Assembly (NCBI GenBank): GCA_965233705.1
Contig: CBDDTF010000001.1
Location: 744,001-808,000, forward strand
Length of the DNA stretch: 64,000 nucleotides
Origin: Algihabitans sp965233705
GTDB taxonomy: Bacteria; Pseudomonadota; Alphaproteobacteria; Kiloniellales; DSM-21159
Direction of reading: 5' to 3'
In this document: positions 59,642 to 64,000 of the stretch, piece by piece
How the letters are laid out: each line of letters starts with the position of its first letter
Position numbering within the stretch: the stretch's first letter is position 1
Program-made: the position numbers and the translations under genes
The notes under the pieces: generated by a model
What the model was told of the DNA's origin: nothing
Seen by the model: only the letters and a program-made list of their open reading frames with translations
Database searches by the model: none

Positions 59642-60166
59642 ATGGTGAGACGTCTCGTGACGGCCAACGAGGGCGGGCGCTCCGTCTTCGTTTCCGAGGG
59701 CCCGGTCTCCACGACCCACGACTACGCCGCGATCCCCGGCATGCAGACCACCGTCGCCTGGCAGACGCCGGCGGTGCCCAGTCTGGCGGAGGCGGCGCGC
59801 GATCCGGTGGCGACGCTGAGCTCCGTCCTCCCCGCGCCGCACGGCACCAGCCTGATCGTCGTGCGCTTCCCCCCGGACAGCGTGCTCCAGTCGGACGCCT
59901 TCGACCCGGCCGCCGCCGCCGCCGAACAGGCCGAGCACCTGCCCGGCCTGGCCGAGACCTTCGAGCCGGACGGGATGCATCGCACGCAAACGGTGGACTA
60001 CGACATCGTCCTACAGGGGGAGCTCTGGCTGGAGCTGGACGACGGCGAGACCCGCCGGCTCAAGCCCGGAGACATCGTCGTTCAGAACGGCACGCGCCAT
60101 GCGTGGCGCAACCGCTCCGACCAGCCGGCCGTCATGGCCGCCGTGCTGATCGGGGCCGACACCTGA
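59642..60166 (+). CDS. Cupin domain protein
   Basis: A 174-residue protein with one cupin barrel near residues 105-170: HRTQTVDYDIVLQGELWLELDDGE (motif 1 without the usual HxH) and KPGDIVVQNGTRHAWRN (motif 2 with His). The N-terminal 60 residues are specific to this subfamily. Similar small cupins occur in aromatic and amide catabolic operons with unknown function. GGAGAAGG before the ATG. Confidence 0.75.
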   Translation: MVRRLVTANEGGRSVFVSEGPVSTTHDYAAIPGMQTTVAWQTPAVPSLAEAARDPVATLSSVLPAPHGTSLIVVRFPPDSVLQSDAFDPAAAAAEQAEHLPGLAETFEPDGMHRTQTVDYDIVLQGELWLELDDGETRRLKPGDIVVQNGTRHAWRNRSDQPAVMAAVLIGADT

Positions 60167-60208
60167 CGGCCCGCGCGCGTGCGCCCCGGCGCGCGCGGCG
60201 CCCGCTTC

Positions 60209-60243
60209 GACCCCGGGCCGCCGCCGGACGGCGGCCCGGGGTC
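60209..60243. terminator. 15-bp perfect hairpin between cupin and amidase genes
   Basis: GACCCCGGGCCGCCG (60209-60223) pairs with CGGCGGCCCGGGGTC (60229-60243), 5-nt loop. No T-run. It is 29 bp before the amidase start and may attenuate or protect mRNA. Confidence 0.5.
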
Positions 60244-60271
60244 CCCGCTCCTCACAACCGAAGGAACGAGG

Positions 60272-61717
60272 ATGGACCCCCAGTCCCTGCCCCATCTGGC
60301 GCTCAGCGAGGTGGCCCGCCAGATCCGCGACGGCGCCCTGTCGCCGCGGCAACTGACCGAAGTCTTGCTGGCGCGCATCGCCGCGGTGGACCCGGCGCTG
60401 CACAGCTACGCCCAGGTCATGGCGGACTCGGCCCGGCGGGAGGCCGAACGGGCGGAGGCCGCCGTCAAGGCGGGCCACGCCCTCGGCCCGCTGCACGGCG
60501 TGCCGGTCGCGGTCAAGGATCTCTTCTGGACCGAGGACGCGCCGACGGCCGCCGGCATGACGATCCACCGGGACTTCCGGCCGGCGCAGGACGCCGCCGT
60601 GGTCGCCCGCCTGCGCGCCGCCGGCGCCGTCATCCTCGGCAAGCTGCAGATGACCGAGGGCGCCTTCGCCACCCATCACCCCTCGGTCGCCGCGCCGCTC
60701 AACCCCTGGGGCGCGGCGCACTGGCCCGGCGCCTCCTCGAGTGGCGCCGGCGTGGCCACAGCGGCGGGCCTCTGCTACGGCGCGCTCGGCTCGGACACCG
60801 GCGGGTCCATCCGCTTTCCCTGCGCCGCGAACGGGCTGACGGGGATCAAGCCGACCTGGGGGCGGGTGAGCCGCCACGGCACCTTCGAGCTGGCCGCCAG
60901 CCTCGACCACGTCGGGCCCCTGGCGCGCAGCGCCGAAGATGCCGCAGTGCTGCTGTCGCTGATCGCCGGGCCGGACCCCCGCGACCCGACCACGGCGGGC
61001 ACGTCGTCCCTGGCTTCCCCGGAGGCTTCACCGGGAGCTTCCCGGGGCCTTGCCGGCCTGCGCATCGCCGTCGACCCCGGGCTGGCGGAGCAGGGGTGCG
61101 ATGCCGAAACCGTCGCCATGATCGCGGAGGTCGCCCGGGCTGTTCGGGGCGCCGGCGCCGAGACTTTCGAGGCGGAGATGGGCGCGTTCGGCCAGCTCGC
61201 GCCGTTGTGGGAGACGGCGGCCGGGACGGAGGCGGCCGTCGCGCATGCGCAAACCTATCCCGCGCGGGCCGATGACTACGGCCCGGCTCTGGCCCGCTTG
61301 CTGGACATCGGCCGCGCCAGCTCGGCGGAGGTCTGGCGAGAGATCCTGCTCGCGCGCCTCAGCCTGCGCCAGCAGGTCGACGCCCTACTGGCGCAGGCGG
61401 ACCTGCTGCTGCTGCCGGTGCAGCCGCTGGCCGCGCCGACGCTGGAGGCCCTGGGGGCCCTGGCCGCCGATCCCGAGGCCAACAGCCGCCTGATCCGCTA
61501 CACCTCGCCCTTCAATTTCACCGGCCACCCGGCGATAAGTCTGCCCGCCGAGCGCGGACGCGCGGGCCTGCCGCTCGGCTTCCAACTGGTCGCCGCGCAC
61601 GGCCGCGAGGATCTGCTGTGCACCGCCGGCATCGCCCTGCAGCAGCACACCGCCTGGCACCGCGCCATGCCCGCGGATCCGACCGTTTCGGCCGATGACT
61701 CTGCCCTAACACATTAA
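60272..61717 (+). CDS. Amidase signature family hydrolase
   Basis: A 481-residue amidase. The catalytic Lys is in VPVAVKDLFWTED; the cis-Ser in GASSSGAGVATA and nucleophile Ser in GSDTGGSIRFPC complete Ser-cisSer-Lys. It hydrolyses a C-N amide bond. Its last 14 codons (DPTVSADDSALTH and stop) lie in sequence homologous to repeat R3, so the natural C-terminus was probably replaced by the repeat. Last gene of the oxygenase operon. Confidence 0.88.
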   Translation: MDPQSLPHLALSEVARQIRDGALSPRQLTEVLLARIAAVDPALHSYAQVMADSARREAERAEAAVKAGHALGPLHGVPVAVKDLFWTEDAPTAAGMTIHRDFRPAQDAAVVARLRAAGAVILGKLQMTEGAFATHHPSVAAPLNPWGAAHWPGASSSGAGVATAAGLCYGALGSDTGGSIRFPCAANGLTGIKPTWGRVSRHGTFELAASLDHVGPLARSAEDAAVLLSLIAGPDPRDPTTAGTSSLASPEASPGASRGLAGLRIAVDPGLAEQGCDAETVAMIAEVARAVRGAGAETFEAEMGAFGQLAPLWETAAGTEAAVAHAQTYPARADDYGPALARLLDIGRASSAEVWREILLARLSLRQQVDALLAQADLLLLPVQPLAAPTLEALGALAADPEANSRLIRYTSPFNFTGHPAISLPAERGRAGLPLGFQLVAAHGREDLLCTAGIALQQHTAWHRAMPADPTVSADDSALTH

Positions 61718-61873
61718 AGGGAGAGCGGTTTCCGACCGAGTGGACCCACCTTGGTGGGCCCGCCGGTCGGGGAAAAACCGCCCTGACCCAAAGGCCCGAA
61801 CCCAGAGGCTGAGAGCGATGCTCCGCGACCTGGCGACTCGCCAAGGCGAGTCACGCAGGTCGGGCATCGCTCC
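61676..61873. repeat. Interspersed palindromic repeat (R7)
   Basis: 61676-61727 matches 18290-18339 (CACATTAAAGGGAGAGCG). Palindrome A spans 61721-61784 with inner ACCCACC/GGTGGGC; palindrome B spans 61811-61873 with arms GAGCGATGC and GCATCGCTC and inner GACTCGCC/GGCGAGTC. It lies between convergent genes (61718-61950) and contains the amidase stop. Confidence 0.85.
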
Positions 61874-61950
61874 AGTGTGATTCGTGTCCGTTTGGCCCCC
61901 GCCTGTCGCCCCGCGCCCCGCGCCCCGGACACGCGGGCGCGCCAAGACCG

Positions 61951-63597
61951 TCAGCTCGTGAAGCGGTCGAGGACGTTGCGGGTGATTCGCTCGACCTGGA
62001 AATCCCGACGGGTCAGCCCCATGACCCATTCGCAGGTACCCGCGGTGAAGACCTCGCCCTGTCCCCTCGGCCAGGACACGATCACGCCGTTGCCGCGGCG
62101 CGCGCTGTCGAGCGTCTCGGGCGTGACCTCGCCGTGGAGGGACTGCGCCTTCCAAGCCGCCTCGCCGCCGCCGATGTAGAGCGTCTCGCCCCAGACACCG
62201 TGATCGGCCTCGACGTTGGTGCCCAGGCCGACGGCCAGGATCTCCACCTCGGGCGCGGCGCCGTCCCGGCCGGTGGCGGCGGGCAGACCGTCGCGGATCA
62301 CCAGGTCGAGGCCGTCGACCTCGTAGCCGTAGATCCGCGCGCCGGCGCCGAGAACATCGCCGTAGCCGAGATGGGCGCCCGCGAAGGCCCAGTGCTCCGG
62401 CCGGTAGACGGTGAAGCCGCCGCTGCCCCGGCCGATGCAGTTGCCGAGCCCCGCATAGACCCCCTGCAGCCCGTTCACGCCGAAGGTCCGGGCCCCCGGC
62501 CGGTCGATTTCGGGGATCTCCCAGGCTCCGGTCAGAGCGGCCCGCTGCGCCGTCTCCCGCACCGGGTCCTCGCGGGTCGCGGCGTACTTGTAGCAGACCT
62601 GCCGCCGCCCCCCGTCCTCCAGCCGGATCTGCCAGAGGAAATTGCCGCCGAAGCGGGCCACGCGCCCGCCCTGCTCGACGTAGGCCTCCACGGCGTCGCG
62701 CATCGCCGCGCTCCAGTATTCGTCGTGCCCGACGATGACGACGCAGCGGTAGCGGTCGAGCAGCTCCGGCTCGGCGTCGAGGTCGTGCAGGGTCGCGACG
62801 TCCAGGGCGTAGCCGTTCCGCTCCGCCCAGCGCGCGAAGTGCCGCTCGTAGGAGGCCCAGCCCGCGGAGGCGTACTTCTTCGAATAGCCGTAGGCGTAGG
62901 CCCACTCCATGTAGGGGTAGCGGACCATCTCGCCCGGCGCCGGCGGCTGCTCCGGAACCGCGCGCGGCGCCCCCTCGGGGAGCTTGCAGAAGCCGCGCGT
63001 CCAGGGCCGCTGCGTCGAGAGCACCGGAGAGAAGCTGTCGCCGTCCGGCCCGCAGAGCCCCTCGTAGGCGTTGGAGCCGCCCCAGCAGTTGTAGGCGACC
63101 CAGGTGCCGGTCGCGCAGAGCAGCAGGCTCGGCGCCGGCGCCGCTTCGGCCGCCGCGCGGATCAGGATCAGGTGGTGCTCCTCGACCGTACGACCGCCGC
63201 GATGCCCGCGCAGGGTGACCAGATAACCGCCCGGCCGCCAGTCGTCCGGCACCGTAAAGGCGTAGGCCACCGGCCAGTCGCAGCCCACGACCGAGCAGTC
63301 GTCGGGCGTGGCGTGGTGGACTCCCGGCAGGCCCGCGACCGACAGCACCGGCTCGTAATCGGCGCCGTCCCGCCCGATCTCCAGGTCCCACCGGTCGGCG
63401 GTGGTGCTGACCCGCAAGCCGACGGTCTCGCCGGGGCGATAGCTGAAGCGCTCGGTATAGGCCCAGATCTCAAGCACCTCGGCGTCGCGCGCCGGGCCGA
63501 TGTAGTAGTGGTCCAGAATGTGCCGGGCCTTGGCCAGGCTGCGCGGGCTGGCCTGCGGCCCCGGCCGCTCGCCGCCGCTGCGCTTGCTGTCTTGCAT
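61951..63597 (-). CDS. N,N-dimethylformamidase large (beta) subunit-like protein
   Basis: A 548-residue protein. N-terminal beta-rich domain (YRPGETVGLRVSTTADRWDLEIGRDG) and a central glutamine-amidotransferase-like domain with WVAYNCWGGSNAYEG (near 166-180) and VIVGHDEYWSAAMRDAV. H291 and E293 in GHDEYW match the His-x-Glu pair of the mononuclear iron site of dimethylformamidase; Y169 is a candidate tyrosine ligand. The enzyme family splits formamides or related amides. No small (alpha) subunit gene is visible. It is convergent with the amidase and 48 bp downstream of an ABC ATPase gene on the same strand. Confidence 0.85.
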   Translation of the reverse strand: MQDSKRSGGERPGPQASPRSLAKARHILDHYYIGPARDAEVLEIWAYTERFSYRPGETVGLRVSTTADRWDLEIGRDGADYEPVLSVAGLPGVHHATPDDCSVVGCDWPVAYAFTVPDDWRPGGYLVTLRGHRGGRTVEEHHLILIRAAAEAAPAPSLLLCATGTWVAYNCWGGSNAYEGLCGPDGDSFSPVLSTQRPWTRGFCKLPEGAPRAVPEQPPAPGEMVRYPYMEWAYAYGYSKKYASAGWASYERHFARWAERNGYALDVATLHDLDAEPELLDRYRCVVIVGHDEYWSAAMRDAVEAYVEQGGRVARFGGNFLWQIRLEDGGRRQVCYKYAATREDPVRETAQRAALTGAWEIPEIDRPGARTFGVNGLQGVYAGLGNCIGRGSGGFTVYRPEHWAFAGAHLGYGDVLGAGARIYGYEVDGLDLVIRDGLPAATGRDGAAPEVEILAVGLGTNVEADHGVWGETLYIGGGEAAWKAQSLHGEVTPETLDSARRGNGVIVSWPRGQGEVFTAGTCEWVMGLTRRDFQVERITRNVLDRFTS

Positions 63598-63645
63598 GGC
63601 GTGTCCTCTCCTGCCGCCTCGGCGCGTCGACCCGTCCGGCCGACC

Positions 63646-64000
63646 TCAGTTGCCGGCCCCTTCCATCTTCCGATGCGCGATGGCCTCCTCGAGCCACCCG
63701 ACCCGCATCTCCGGCACCGAGGCGAGCAGCAGGTCCGTGTAGTCGTCGAAGGGGGGCGACAGCACCTCGGACTTGGCGCCGTAGCGCACCACGCGACCGC
63801 CGTGCATCACCGCGACGCTGTCGGCGATGGCGCGCACCGTCGCGAGATCGTGGGTGATGAAGAGGTAGGCGACCCCCTCGGCCGCCTGCAGTTCGAGCAG
63901 CAGCTTGAGGATGCCGTCGGCCACCAGCGGGTCGAGCGCGCTGGTCACCTCGTCGCAGATGATGACGCGCGGCTTCGCCGCCAGGGCGCGCGCCAGCGAT
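63646..64000 (-). CDS. ABC transporter ATP-binding protein, Opp/Dpp type (partial)
   Basis: The last 117 codons of a gene whose 5' part lies beyond the window. Visible are ALAAKPRVIICDEVTSALD (Walker B and D-loop), FITHDLATVRAIADSVAVM (H-loop His) and the oligopeptide-type tail VLSPPFDDYTDLLLASVPE. It energises peptide, opine or small-amide import. The pairing with the dimethylformamidase-like gene suggests import of an amide or peptide-like substrate. Confidence 0.9.
   Translation of the reverse strand, partial: SLARALAAKPRVIICDEVTSALDPLVADGILKLLLELQAAEGVAYLFITHDLATVRAIADSVAVMHGGRVVRYGAKSEVLSPPFDDYTDLLLASVPEMRVGWLEEAIAHRKMEGAGN

Overview
The window is one stretch of very GC-rich DNA (visibly near 70 %, not computed). 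It carries densely packed catabolic operons, many TRAP transporters, FCD-type GntR regulators and an oxygen-independent ubiquinone cluster (ubiTUV). That profile fits a free-living alphaproteobacterium of the Rhodospirillales/Kiloniellales type. There are no rRNA, tRNA or ribosomal genes, so the placement is an inference. The region is accessory metabolic DNA with signs of rearrangement: one complete IS, one IS fragment, two gene remnants with a possible third, and two families of short interspersed repeats.

Layout. 1-5.1 kb: branched-chain-type ABC substrate-binding protein, ThDP enzyme and zinc alcohol dehydrogenase, divergent from a GntR/FCD regulator. 5.2-14.4 kb: a carboxylate catabolic operon (acyl-CoA ligase, two acyl-CoA dehydrogenases, a crotonase-fold protein, fused TRAP permease, TAXI receptor) divergent from a LysR regulator. 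14.6-17.3 kb: exbB, two exbD genes and tonB behind a Fur-like site. 17.4-18.3 kb: a complete IS5/IS427-type element. 18.4-22.7 kb: a glycine-rich autotransporter and an AraC regulator. 23.1-25.5 kb: ubiT, ubiU, ubiV. 25.6-27.5 kb: an IclR gene cut by an IS5-family fragment, then a beta-keto acid cleavage enzyme. 27.8-36.1 kb: DeoR regulator and TRAP transporter divergent from a GlpA/GlpB/GlpK-like operon. 36.4-38.6 kb: an isocitrate-lyase-superfamily enzyme, a Bug-receptor remnant and a GntR regulator. 38.7-47.4 kb: a sugar-acid operon (GntR regulator, TRAP transporter, 2-hydroxyacid dehydrogenase, KDPG aldolase, RraA-like protein, KDG-type kinase, SDR, cupin).

47.8-64 kb is an aromatic-catabolism island. 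An MhpR-like IclR regulator faces mhpB-mhpC-mhpD-mhpF-mhpE, a full extradiol meta-cleavage lower pathway ending in pyruvate and acetyl-CoA. A MarR-type regulator then diverges from a Rieske oxygenase resembling the carbazole dioxygenase oxygenase component. The oxygenase is followed by its reductase, an M20-like hydrolase lacking the usual catalytic dyad, a medium-chain reductase lacking catalytic zinc ligands, a cupin and an amidase. An N,N-dimethylformamidase-like protein and an Opp/Dpp-type ABC ATPase follow on the other strand. There is no MhpA hydroxylase. The Rieske enzyme together with several C-N bond hydrolases suggests degradation of a nitrogen-containing aromatic compound. This is the best candidate for an undescribed system here.

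The most striking non-coding signal is a family of paired palindromes at seven loci. Two 141-bp copies, bounded by CTAG and almost identical, lie inverted 27.6 kb apart. At four loci the repeat supplies the stop codon of the gene in front of it, and the IS427-type element sits in one of the repeats' CTAG ends.
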